DNA of 64,000 nt from contig PUFA01000007.1 of assembly GCA_003508835.1 (NCBI GenBank), positions 14,159,001 through 14,223,000 on the forward strand, given 5' to 3'. A model generated the notes under the pieces. The model saw only the letters and a program-made list of their open reading frames with translations, was not told the origin of the DNA and ran no database searches. Shown one piece after another: positions 23,221 to 33,290 of the stretch (positions are counted from its first letter, which is position 1; every line of letters begins with the position of its first letter). The translations under genes and the position numbers were made by a program. This stretch comes from Eonycteris spelaea (taxonomy: Eukaryota > Chordata > Mammalia > Chiroptera > Pteropodidae).

Positions 23221-23586
23221 AGAGAAAGAAGGTGGGAGAAGTAGGAAAAGAGAGAAGAATATTAAAAATTGATTAGAACTGTCTTGGATAAAATCTCTTT
23301 ATGTCCTCAAAGCCTGCCTAGTACAGTGCCCTAAATAACAGGGGATTAATTTTTGATGACCACAATGACAGATATTTGTTACTATCTTATTTTTAAAACA
23401 ATTTGAGGAGGAAAGACTCCATAATCTTTCCAGGTGCCCCCTTCCTCGTACTTGTTACGATGACATATTGGGCACCTGCTACATGCCAGGGTCTGGGCTG
23501 GGTGCGAAGGTGCTAAGGTGACAGGACTGACATGGTAATTGCTCTCCCAGTGCCAGGAATTTGCTGAACCAGAGACCCTCTCTCAC

Positions 23587-23877
23587 CCGCAAGCTCTGGA
23601 TGGTCTTCTCCTCCCGGTCGTCATCCCGGTAGAATTTCCCCAGGACGACTTTGAGATCTGCTGTCTTGACCATGGTGACCTTCCCCAGGTCAGTTACGCA
23701 GTGGGCAGCCACCACCACGGTACGCTCATTCACCAGGGCACCACTGCACACCAGGAACCACTCGTCCTTGTGCAGGCTGCCACCATGCACCCCGCTGGCC
23801 CCTGTAGATGGCCGCCTGCCACGGCCAGCGCAGCCCCTGGGTCTTCGGAGCAGTGATGTTCTCGGTTTTCCCACAGA
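23587..23877 (-). CDS. PAMR1: PAMR1 exon, N-terminal half of protease-like domain, frameshifted
   Basis: Acceptor TTTGTAG and donor CGG|GTGAGA are intact. The previous exon ends one base into a codon, so this exon starts with two bases completing Ile, then [10 protein letters not shown] and [11 protein letters not shown]. After that the frame breaks: the rest ([13 protein letters not shown] to K-T-I-Q-S-L-R, including the catalytic-His motif V-V-A-A-H-C) is in another frame. The exon is 291 bp where phase demands 293. Two bases are missing (or one extra with loss of a codon) between 23797 and 23803, next to a C4 run. Read straight through, the upstream frame meets TGA at 23726-23728. This is either a sequence error in a G/C run or a real disrupting allele; the surrounding protein is otherwise well conserved. 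Confidence 0.93.
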
Positions 23878-24084
23878 CTACAAAGAAAGCACCAGTTCTG
23901 TAAGATCAACTCAGATCTTCCCATCCAAAGAGGAAGGTGTCACTCAACCAAAAGAACACAAATATGGAAAGGTGGGCCCCATGACTGTCATGACCACTAA
24001 GTATCTAGCCTGTTTTTTTCCCCCTTTAAATATTAATCAACCACCTTGACATGGTGTGCTACAGTCTAGGGTTAAAACTGGAGA

Positions 24085-24235
24085 CTTCCAATCCTAGGCA
24101 TGTACTAGAAAGTCACCTAATCCCTAGAGCCCCTCGGTCTTCTTGTCTGTAGAATGGATATAGAAATGAAATCATCTCACAGGGTGAGATGATGTACGAA
24201 AACAATTAGACTCAATATATCATGACTATCATTAT
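24085..24235 (+). repeat. MIR SINE fragment
   Basis: Degraded MIR core: ctagaaagtcacctaatccc-like block and cggtcttcttgtctgtagaa. Confidence 0.65.
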
Positions 24236-24304
24236 AAAAATGACCACCGTGAACTAAGCCACACTGTTTCCTTGACAAAGAAGATGAGGAAGGCAGTTTA
24301 GTAT

Positions 24305-24480
24305 GTCTAAGACCTTATTCCAGACATTTCACGTATTATCTCAGTAATCATCATAATAACCTTACTGAGCAATTAATACTTCATTAAATAATAACAATAT
24401 CCTAATTAATGCCATTGGATAATGAGGATGAAAACTACGGCTTAGAGAGGGCACGAAGGATAACATAGCTAGAAGTCCTC
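24305..24480 (-). repeat. MIR SINE
   Basis: Reverse orientation with cacgtattatctcagtaatc and a degraded gataatgaggatgaaaacta block. Confidence 0.7.
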
Positions 24481-24813
24481 TGGCACCTTTAACCCCTCCC
24501 TACAAGGTGTTTAATGACTGCTCTCTCCCTTTTCTCCAAGTGACTATGACATAATTATCCACCTAAATGTGCGCACCCTTTCCCAAGAAATTTATCCAAG
24601 AGTTAATGAGATAGATCATTTCTCCTGGGTAATAAGTTTAAGCCAAAGGAAGGAAGCTCTACTTGTGAAATATCAGACATCACCAAGCTAGGGAAACTAT
24701 TGGAGGACCATTCCTTTGGACAAGAAACTTTTCCCAAGAAGAGGTGAATGGTTTTTCATAGGCAGTCATGTTAGATGTAAGCTGCTCCAGCCCAAGGACA
24801 AGCCTTGACTCAC

Positions 24814-25046
24814 TAGGAATGCAGGATGGGGCACGCCCACTCCACTTTCCGGTCCGCAGACAAGTCCTCCGACTGCTGCCCAGGCGCCGGTAGAAGGGTG
24901 AGATGCACTCGTACTGGAGCTGGGTGTGCAGATGTTGGTACCCAGTGGGCAGGTCTCCAAAGGGAAGGGCTGGTTTCTTGGTAGGGGTGCTCTGCAGTTT
25001 CTGCTTGCTGAAAGCTGATGAGTACAGCTGGTGTAATGGTGTCTCC
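24814..25046 (-). CDS. PAMR1: PAMR1 exon, linker and second sushi/CCP domain
   Basis: 233 bp: G completing Arg, 77 codons, then A of the next Ile codon. Acceptor ATGCAG, donor CCTA|GTGAGT. Encodes a basic, Pro/Lys-rich linker (E-T-P-L-H-Q-L-Y-S, then S-K-Q-K-L-Q) followed by the main part of a sushi domain with [20 protein letters not shown] and the closing A-P-S-C-I-P. Sushi domains are compact disulphide-bonded protein-interaction modules of secreted proteins. Reading frame intact; near-identical to human PAMR1 as recalled. It lies between the 21-codon exon (28179-28245) and the first protease exon. Confidence 0.97.
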
Positions 25047-26689
25047 CTGCATAGGGACACACAGGCTCAGAGGGAGAGCAGGGCAGGAGAGAGTCATCTG
25101 GCCTTTTTAGTTCCTTGCCAATCCCGTGTAGATACTTGGTTACAGCAGAAGGATAAACAGTAGCTATCTCATTCTCTTGCCGTCTCTCTCTCACACACAC
25201 GTCCCCTCTACCACTGAGCAAATTCTTCTGCACACTTCAAGCTTCATTCTATTCCTCCATTTCCATTTCTGGCATGGCTCCAGCTGCCTAGGATTTTAAG
25301 CAAGGAGGATAATATCTGACATAATAGCTGCTATCCAAAGCAATACTATACACGCACACATAAAAAATTAATTATGAAATTAAACAGGAAAGGAAGTTAA
25401 TCTGAATGAGAGAAATCCGGGCATATTTTTTTTTTCTCTAACCATTATCATAATGGGGCAATATCAGGAATTGACTCGAACTAAACTGTGTTGAAACAGT
25501 AGCTTGATTTAGCAATTAGTGGACATAATTAGCACACCTCAGAGAACGGAACCTTCTCTCAGGGCACATTGATTGGGAAAAATAGGGAGCAATGTGTGTA
25601 AATGTGAAAAGGCTTTTTAAAAGAGCCCTGACGCTGAAGCCCCCCAGAGACCGCTTGGAGATTCTTGGGGCAGCTGTATGCACATTATACAGCTCCTGTT
25701 TATTTCATACTGGTACACGATGACTGTTAATGGAAAGGTAGAATTCCCTTAGGAAACAATGCTCTAATTCCTGTTTAATGAATGGAGAATGGAAGCCCAG
25801 AGAGGTAAGTGGGAGTACTGGAGGGCACACAGGAAGCCAAGACAGCACCCAAGGCAGCACCTAGCAGTCACAATTCCCACCCTGGTGCCTCTGTGCACCA
25901 ATCTGATACCATCTTAAGCAATCGGTTTCATGCCTCTCTACAGCGCTTTGCTCAGAGCAAACATTCCATCCACATCGATTTCATTCAACAAATCTTTAGC
26001 TCTTGGTTAGAACCAGTTCTGCAGTTCAGGGAGCTTCTGGACTTGCAAACAAGCTCATATCTAGGGACATCTGTTGAAGGTATACAGCGCTTTAGGGGGT
26101 TCCTGGGTAAGCCCAGCTGCCGGAGATAGGCATACCCCAGCTCCAGCAGCCTGTCTTTCAGAAAGCTCCTTAAATGTAAGTTTTAGGCTTGCTTTCTCAT
26201 CTACATGTGATACCTGGCACCTTGTCACCTAACCTCCCATTGCAATTGCTTTAAAAATGTAAAGCCTGGTGGGCTTAATAGCCCGGGATCTGCTCTACAA
26301 GATGGCTCCTTGTGAAGAACAGGTGTATCAGGTTTATCCCACTTCATGGGAATCCAGCCCTAGATGAATCACAAAGATCAGAAACAGAGGGCAGAATTTG
26401 GATTCCATTGCCGCTGTTCCTTAGGAAATGCCTTGCCTGAAAAGGGAGAGACAGAAATGCCCTGAGATAGCAAGAAGAAAGGTAAGAGATTGATGGATAT
26501 CCTGATTTAAGGAAATTTCAGGTCACTTGGCTGAGGCCAATTCTAGTTACTGGGATTCACTGTTACTATCTGTAAAAACAATAGCTACTACTTACAGGTG
26601 TTCATTTGAGCAAGGTGTTTTGCTACGGCCTTTCCATAAGGCTTCGTTAAACCTTAGTGCATAAGGGAGCACGCCCCGAAGACTCCAGA

Positions 26690-26910
26690 TCCTGAAGACC
26701 CTGGATTTGCATCCTACCTTTGCCATTTCTTCCAGCAATGTGGACCAGTTACTTAACTTCTCTGAGCCTCAATTTACCCATCTGTGATAAAAAAACTGTA
26801 ATAAAATCTATACTAATGGTAATATCAAGACTACATTAGAGGTTGCAGTAAGGATTAAATGAGCTAATGCATGTAAAGCACTCAGAAGAACAACAGGCAC
26901 AAAACAAACA
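26690..26910 (+). repeat. MIR SINE
   Basis: Well-preserved core: ccagttacttaacttctctg, agcctcaatttacccatctg, attaaatgagctaatgcatg. Confidence 0.88.
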
Positions 26911-26924
26911 CTCAATTAAAGTCA

Positions 26925-27060
26925 GTATTACATCTGATCCTTATAACAATCCCCAGAGACAGACGTTGTTATGATCTTCCTTATTTTTGAAATGAGGAAA
27001 TAAAAAGCTCAGCAAGTTTAGAAACCTGCCCAAGAATATCCAGCACTAAAGGGAGGTACA
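26925..27060 (-). repeat. MIR SINE fragment
   Basis: Reverse orientation, immediately after the plus-strand MIR: ccttataacaatccccagag and gaaacctgcccaagaatatc. Confidence 0.75.
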
Positions 27061-27079
27061 CCTGGCATGAACCCTCGCC

Positions 27080-27560
27080 AGTCACCCCAATTCATTCATT
27101 CAATAAAAATCTATAAGGTGCCGACTCTGGGGCAGGCACTGTTCTAGCACTAGAACTTCACTCGGCATGAGTAAACAGATACCGTGTCTGCACTTGTAAC
27201 TTCTGTATTTTGTTGGTGGGGTTAAGGGGAGACAGATATGGAAGAAATAAACCAAAAACTACATGTAAGACACAGGTGGAGATGGAAGCTAAGGTGAAAG
27301 CAGAGCACGGACCGAGTAAAGAAGCCAGCTCGGCAGTCACGGCGGAGGCGGGGTTGATTTTTTAAAGGACAGTTGGGGAAGTCTTTCTGCCAGGGACAAA
27401 CCGAGCAGAGAACCGAAGGCAGTGCGTTATTACGGCTGGTGGAGAACCCAGCGAAAGCAGGTCCCAGACAGAACGAGCCACAAGTGCAAAGGTTCTGAAC
27501 CAGGATTGTGCTCGGAGGGACTGAGGAAAAGGCGGCTCCTCGATCCCAGTTGGCTGGGGT
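27080..27560 (+). repeat. old interspersed repeat, family not assigned
   Basis: Starts aattcattcattcaataaaa and ggcaggcactgttctagcac, and includes gagccacaagtgcaaaggtt. The same sequence type recurs at 51100-51860, so it is a dispersed family. I cannot name the class. Confidence 0.6.
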
Positions 27561-28178
27561 GGAGAGAGTGAGGAGGAGAATGGTAGGAGAGGAGAGGAGA
27601 ACAGGTTTTCGTACAAAATAAGGGGAGGAGGAGTAGGAAGGGGCCTCTTCTCTCCCCACCAGGTGGCCCTCTCTCTGTCTTTCCAGGAGAAAGGCTGGGT
27701 GCGTTTACCTGAGGGATCACAGCCCTCATCAGGGCTGGTCATTTATTTTTAGTTCCTGGGCTCCACTAGCCTGTCTTACCTGGTTGGTTACTACCAAGAA
27801 GACCTTCCCATAGCTGGCTGCATGTGGCAGCAATGTCATCTCCCTAGAAGCCGCCATAATAAAATTTCAATGGAAATTTCAAGAAGACTGAAGTATTAAA
27901 ACCAGTTCTTCACCGACCATCTTAAGGTCTTGCTTCCCACCAGCCACCTACTTTCCCATGATCCAGTTAAATCTGTGTATCTTCCAACAGTTGCTACCTC
28001 TTGGCTGAAGGCAGATGGCTAATAAGCCACCATAACAAGCCCTATTCTTTCATGGCCAGTCAGCACTGAGTGTCCCCAAGAAACCCCAGACTGTCTTTAG
28101 CCATACACAAGTGAGGAGAGGGGGTGAGAGGAGAACATTCATTTGCCTTTAAAGCAGAGTTCGGTGTTTCAACCTCAC

Positions 28179-28245
28179 CTTGACTGAACTTGCATTGGAA
28201 GAACCCTCCGTCTCACCAGGTCTGAGATCTTTGGTTCTCGGCAGG
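28179..28245 (-). CDS. PAMR1: PAMR1 exon, 21-codon inter-sushi segment
   Basis: 67 bp: CC completing Ala, 21 codons ([21 protein letters not shown]), then AG of an Arg codon. Acceptor TTCCCTAG, donor TCAAG|GTGAGG. It supplies the first Cys of the second sushi region and a basic stretch with three adjacent Arg. The triple Arg might be a processing site for a furin-like enzyme, which is inference only. It is identical to the human segment as I recall it, so the region is strongly constrained. Confidence 0.97.
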
Positions 28246-30009
28246 CTAGGGAAACAGAGACAGGGCTGCAGCATCTTTTCCATATTAACTGTTTTCATTA
28301 TTTAGTTCAGATTCATACCTGACCGTCCTTCCTGGACACTGGGTGCACATACCATAGGCTTTCAGAGGTGGGCATGTCAGCCAAGCTTGCACAGCTCCCT
28401 CAGCAAAAGAACATGCTGCCTTTCATTGAAATTGACACCCCTCCGAAGAACCCAAGTGAAACACCTCCTGAAAAGATGCTTCCCGTGGGTGATTTGGAAC
28501 CATGGCAGTTAAAGACTAGGATTATCTGTTCCCATAAATAGTATTTAGCCCATGACCAAAATGGAATAAAAGTCAAAGTGAAGGTTCTAAAATATAGCCC
28601 AACAGAGGGAATTATCAGGTTCTCATTTAAAAGCAAACAGCAGTGGTAAGCATGGATAATAAGTCTTGGGTTACTGATTCCTCCATGTCCCTTCTCTGCA
28701 ATTAAGGCTCCTAACAATCATTTGAGGGCAACTCAAAGCCCAGTTTAATTTTGTTGAAGTCTTTCTTTCTTCACAAGTGAAAAGGAATCCTACCCATCTC
28801 ACTTTCTCAATCAAGCAGCCAACATTCGTCTAATTAGCAGGGGAACCTTGGTTGTATTAACTTGTAAGAGAAGAGTTGACAAAAATTTCCAAGGACGTAT
28901 GTGACACCATTTCCATACTTAATGAAATCAAGAATCAGAGTCTGTGTTGGTGAGGATGAAGGTCGCTTCTGGCTAAAGTCTAAAGTGATTTATTCCTTTC
29001 ACAAACCATTCTCTTTCATTCCTTTCCCATGATTTGGCTTTATTGACAAACACCCAGAAGGGAAAGTGGAGGATTGAGGCAATTATCTGGATAATCTAGG
29101 CCAAGGACATGCTTTTCTTCCCTGGAAACAGCCAGATCATTGTGACCTGCCCCTCAAAGAGAGGGGGCTGTTGACCTGGAGCAACTAAGTCAATTAATTC
29201 AGTAAGAACCTAGCATCCGCAACTGCCAAGGGGTAAGGGCCAAACTTCTCCACGCAATGTTCCATTTACTTCTGGTCCCAAACCACCTTTTTAAATTTAG
29301 CTCCTAGATTGCCTTATTTTGCGTTTACATGATTCTTTCATTTCTCCTTTGTCTCCAGACTGAAATATCATCCCAACTTCTCTTCACCTCTACAAATCCT
29401 TCCCAGCTTCCCAGACTGGCTCCGATCCTACTTGCTTCATGTAAGTCTCCCTACTTCAGGCGATATTGATCACTCCTTTCTCTGAACATATACTATTCAT
29501 GTGTTCCTAGAACTCTGTCTTGAATGTTCAAGGATTTACTGTCTTTTAATGATGTTCTTAACATCTTCACATTTTAACATCTCAAACTTCCCTCCATAGA
29601 AGCTGGCCTGATGTATCTATTTTGTCCTTTTATTTTTTACATTAACTTAATATTGTATAGAGAATAGATAAATGTAGCTATAGAAATGCATATGGATTAC
29701 TGCATTTCTTCCCTTGGATTTGTACACATAAAATGTCGCCCTGTCATCTTTCTTAAATGCTCTGATAACCACATCACTTCTCAATCACCTCAAGATGTGG
29801 TGATTAGGATAAGCAGGTCCTTTGGCAGTCCAAAGCAGAGGCAAATGTTTTTAGAGACAGTTGCCAACCTAAGATTAACATATAGGTCCAGTAAGAACTT
29901 AATAAGAGAGAAAGGCATTTTCTAGGGGCTCAGAAACATGTATGGGAGGTACCAAAAAGTCCAGCAATTCCAACTTTTTCGACAGACGTCAGAAATCTTT
30001 GCGAGTTAC
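28246..30009 (-). other. PAMR1: PAMR1 intron
   Basis: 1.76 kb. An L2-like, pyrimidine-rich stretch occupies about 29330-29640. From 28250 to 29300 the sequence is single-copy-looking with no recognisable feature. Confidence 0.93.
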
Positions 30010-30222
30010 CTTTTATGCATATGGGCTGTTTTCCTGACCACTCCCCACTCTGCTGGCAAGTTCTCTTCTCATTGCCACTGAGAACATACGAGCTGTTACA
30101 AAAGAAGGTCACGATAGTGCCAATTTTTGCATAACGCCCATTGATGAGCCCGGGGCCTCCCGTTACTTTCTTGTACCCATTGACTGGGCCCCCAGGGTCC
30201 GAGCAGTTTCTTTCTTCAACAA
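30010..30222 (-). CDS. PAMR1: PAMR1 exon, first sushi/CCP domain
   Basis: 213 bp: TT completing Leu, 70 codons, then G of an Ala codon. Acceptor CTTTTAG, donor AAAG|GTAACT. Encodes [16 protein letters not shown], then [23 protein letters not shown] and Q-P-I-C-I-K. The four cysteines and the G-x-W signature of a complete sushi domain are present in one exon, as is usual for this module. N-C-S and N-S-S are potential N-glycosylation sites. Intact. Confidence 0.97.
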
Positions 30223-32699
30223 CTAAAAGAGAGAATAAAAGAAGAGCTTTTAAATGTCTGAAGCATTCCATTTCAGAATCGAATCTTTACACGTGTCATT
30301 GAATTAAAAATGCAGTGATACGCAGCCTGCTAATAATGGCACTCGACGGAATGACCAAGAGAAAACTCGTATAGAACGTGCATGTATTAGACACATCTTT
30401 CCCTCGTTGTAATGAGTAATTCTTAAATTTAAAAGCATCCCATTCTCTATGGAAATAAATTCAACACCACACTTGGCCCTTGTATGATCATGTTCATTTC
30501 TTTCTCAACGTGTGGGAGCTGGGTAGGCCTGGACAAAAGAAACATTTTACCTAGATTTTATGATCCGTATACAAGGGTTATTGTTTTTCAGTGCTGTTGT
30601 ATTAACTCCTTTGTTCACTAAAGCTCAGGCAATTAAACTCGTCTACTTCCTATTTGTGTTGTGCCCAGAAAGTAGAACTGATTAGAAACAAGAGTGTATT
30701 TATGACATGAATTTATTTTGAATTTATATATCATCTTCAGGAATATAAGTGTGTTGAAAGTTATAGTTAAGAACACTAGAGGATGATATAAATTTAGATA
30801 AAAGAAATTCCCCTTGATGTCCAAATATAATTTTCCATCTAAACACTTAACAATATTCATTACAAAGGTATTTCCATTCTCTAATTCATGTTAGGCAGCT
30901 ACTTGAAGTAGAAAAAGCATCACCAGCTATTCTGAGCACTGAATAGAATATTAAGTACATCCTGAAAATTTTCTATCAGATAGATCAGATATTTTTCTCA
31001 AGTGGATTATGGCATAATACTGAATATTACTTGCTAAAGACACAGAGTAAGTCCCCTGAAGAATTAAACCTTTAATTACTGAATTTGGGTACCGATCACT
31101 CTATCAGCCCTCCTAGTCTATTTTTAATCATTTTGTCTAAGAAACAGGCCTATCCTTATAAAACAGTCCCCATGCAATACAATTATGCATTTGACACGCT
31201 TTTCTTCCCATACTGTCTCAATTACCTTTCAAGCAACTTGCCTCCAGACAAGAAAAGAATCTCCATTTAGATAATACTTTTAAAATATTTGAGAACTAAA
31301 AATTAATCACTTTCCTATATGCATTTTGGCAAGGTTGCTAATATTAGCTAAGTTACAGGTCTGTAAGAATGCCCATAGCCTAGGTAGCAGATGATCTCAA
31401 TGATACTCTGTGTGCTTCTGGGCTATGTGATATGGGTAATTTCCCTGGCGGGTAACTCCAAAACCCCATCTGACATGTAAGAAAGGGACTCGTGAGTGAG
31501 TTGTTCAAAAATACTGATATGGTAGAGGGGGTAATGCACTTCTTGAAGTTTCATGTGGACTCGGAAAGGCCCAGTGCTTTTATCTCCAGGAATGCCTCCA
31601 TGATGTGGGAGGAAGAAGCAGAGAAAGCATTCCATATTGCTCCAGTGATGGGGCTGCCTTCTTGTGGTACAGACTCACTCAGTGCTGCACATGTAGCCCA
31701 GAAGCAACCGACAGGAGCCCACAGACTGCAATCATCTCAAAAGAATGGTGTGTTATACCTGCAAGTTTTAGAAAATGGTATTAGTTGCCAACATAAAAAA
31801 TCAAAAGATTTCTCTTAAAAATCGGTATTACCAGCTTCTGACAAAATTCAGATCTGGAAACCCTAGGCCTGTATTCCCAATGGCAACAATCAATGGCACT
31901 GAGAAGTAGCTCTCTCTGCTTAGATGGGGCTGTGTTCTTCACTTGGCCGCAGCCCCCACTAGCTGCCTGGCTCTGGCAGGCACTTGAATCTGTGGCCAGT
32001 TAGCCTATCAGAGGGCTATGATTTGTGTAATTCAAGTGTACTGCTTCATCCATTTTGAGCTTTGCTTGCTAGAGGCTCATGGCCAAGAACAGATTAGGCA
32101 ATGCTTAAGACCAGTCCTGAAAAACTGAAAGAAAATGAACTATCCTCTAGCCACATCAGCTCAGCAGAAGATAAGAAATCAGTTCAACTGTAAACCTGAT
32201 TGTGGGGGGTTTTCTCTCCTGGGAAGTAAGTACTTCCACGGTCCACTAGGCGGCCACCCCATGACTTCCTACGTGCGGGATCCTCATGCATGACATTTCT
32301 ATTGCATTTAATGTGGGTTTAACCACCAGGATCATTGGAGAGTTCTCAAGTCCTTGGTAAAAAAGCCTTGAACAATTCAGGCCCTTTTTTCCCCTCTCAC
32401 TAAGGAGACTTTAAAAGAAGACTTAAAGAGAAACTGACTCAGTATAGACAAACAAGTCTTCAAGGCTGAGGAATTCTGCCAAATTTTTATAATTCTTAGA
32501 TGCATTCTCTTTTATTATGTGGTATGTCTGACATCAGGTCACATGTTTATTTTTCATGCAGTATTTCTTTACTCCAATCTCCAGAAAAGCTATAATTAAA
32601 TCAATAGTGCACCTTGAACTTGATGAGATCTTAGAATGAGAGCTATTATTTAGTTTTCAGTTATTGCTCATGGATAGAGCCGAGTGATGCTTCTGAGTT

Positions 32700-33290
32700 C
32701 AGGTCCAATGGAAGGCAAGACACTATGGCTAAAATTCAAGAGAAAGACAGACAACAGAAACAGACTTATAAAGGATCCAGACAATGTAGTTGTTTGACAC
32801 TACTTAAAAATAATTATACTGAATATATTCAGGAAATAAAAGACAAATTTGAGAACTTAAGTAGAAAACTGAAAATATTGACATAATAACCAATGAGGAA
32901 TCCAGAACTGAAAAATTTACAATGACAGAAATTAAAAACAGTAGTCGAGTTTAATAGCAAATCAGATATAGCTTATAGTATTAATAAACTGAAAGATAAC
33001 TTTTAAAAAATCAGAATAATGTACAAGGACAAAAAGGTGGAAAATGTACGGGACACAGGATACAGTGAGTAGGTTAATAAATACATGTAAATGGCATCGC
33101 AGAAAGAGAAGAGAGAGAATGGACCAAAAATCATATGTAAGATAATATCTGAAAAATGTCAAAAACAAATGAAAGACATCATCCTACAGATTTACAAAGT
33201 CCAAAGCCAGGTAAGCAAGAAGAAAACCACGCATAGACATAATATATAAAAACTGTTCAAAACCAAAACTAAGGAAAAAAATTTAAACAG
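32700..33290 (+). mobile_element. decayed L1 LINE, ORF1 region
   Basis: A-rich sequence with phrases typical of the L1 ORF1 region, such as caatgaggaatccagaactg, aaatgaaagacatcatccta and gatttacaaagtccaaagcc. Many stops and indels; no open frame remains. Confidence 0.7.

Larger units (their letters stand above)
22236..23586 (-). other. PAMR1: PAMR1 last intron (1351 bp)
   Basis: Bounded by GTGAGA donor and CGTAG acceptor on the minus strand. It holds an L2 3' end (22745-23011) running into a GGAT-type tandem repeat (23012-23220). The remainder shows no recognisable feature. Confidence 0.93.
23878..24813 (-). other. PAMR1: PAMR1 intron with two MIRs
   Basis: 936 bp between the second sushi exon and the first protease exon. 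Holds MIR fragments at 24085-24235 (+) and 24305-24480 (-); the rest is unremarkable. Confidence 0.93.
25047..28178 (-). other. PAMR1: PAMR1 intron
   Basis: 3.1 kb intron. Contains a possible conserved block around 25480-25700 (see findings), a MIR pair at 26690-27060, and an unassigned old repeat at 27080-27560. The stretches 25710-26690 and 27560-28178 show nothing recognisable. Confidence 0.93.

Noticed and set aside
32243..32256. CTCF-like CCACTAGGCGGCCA
   Set aside because: Three mismatches to the core consensus; much weaker than the site at 62168-62181. A partial match at 44102-44115 was dropped for the same reason.
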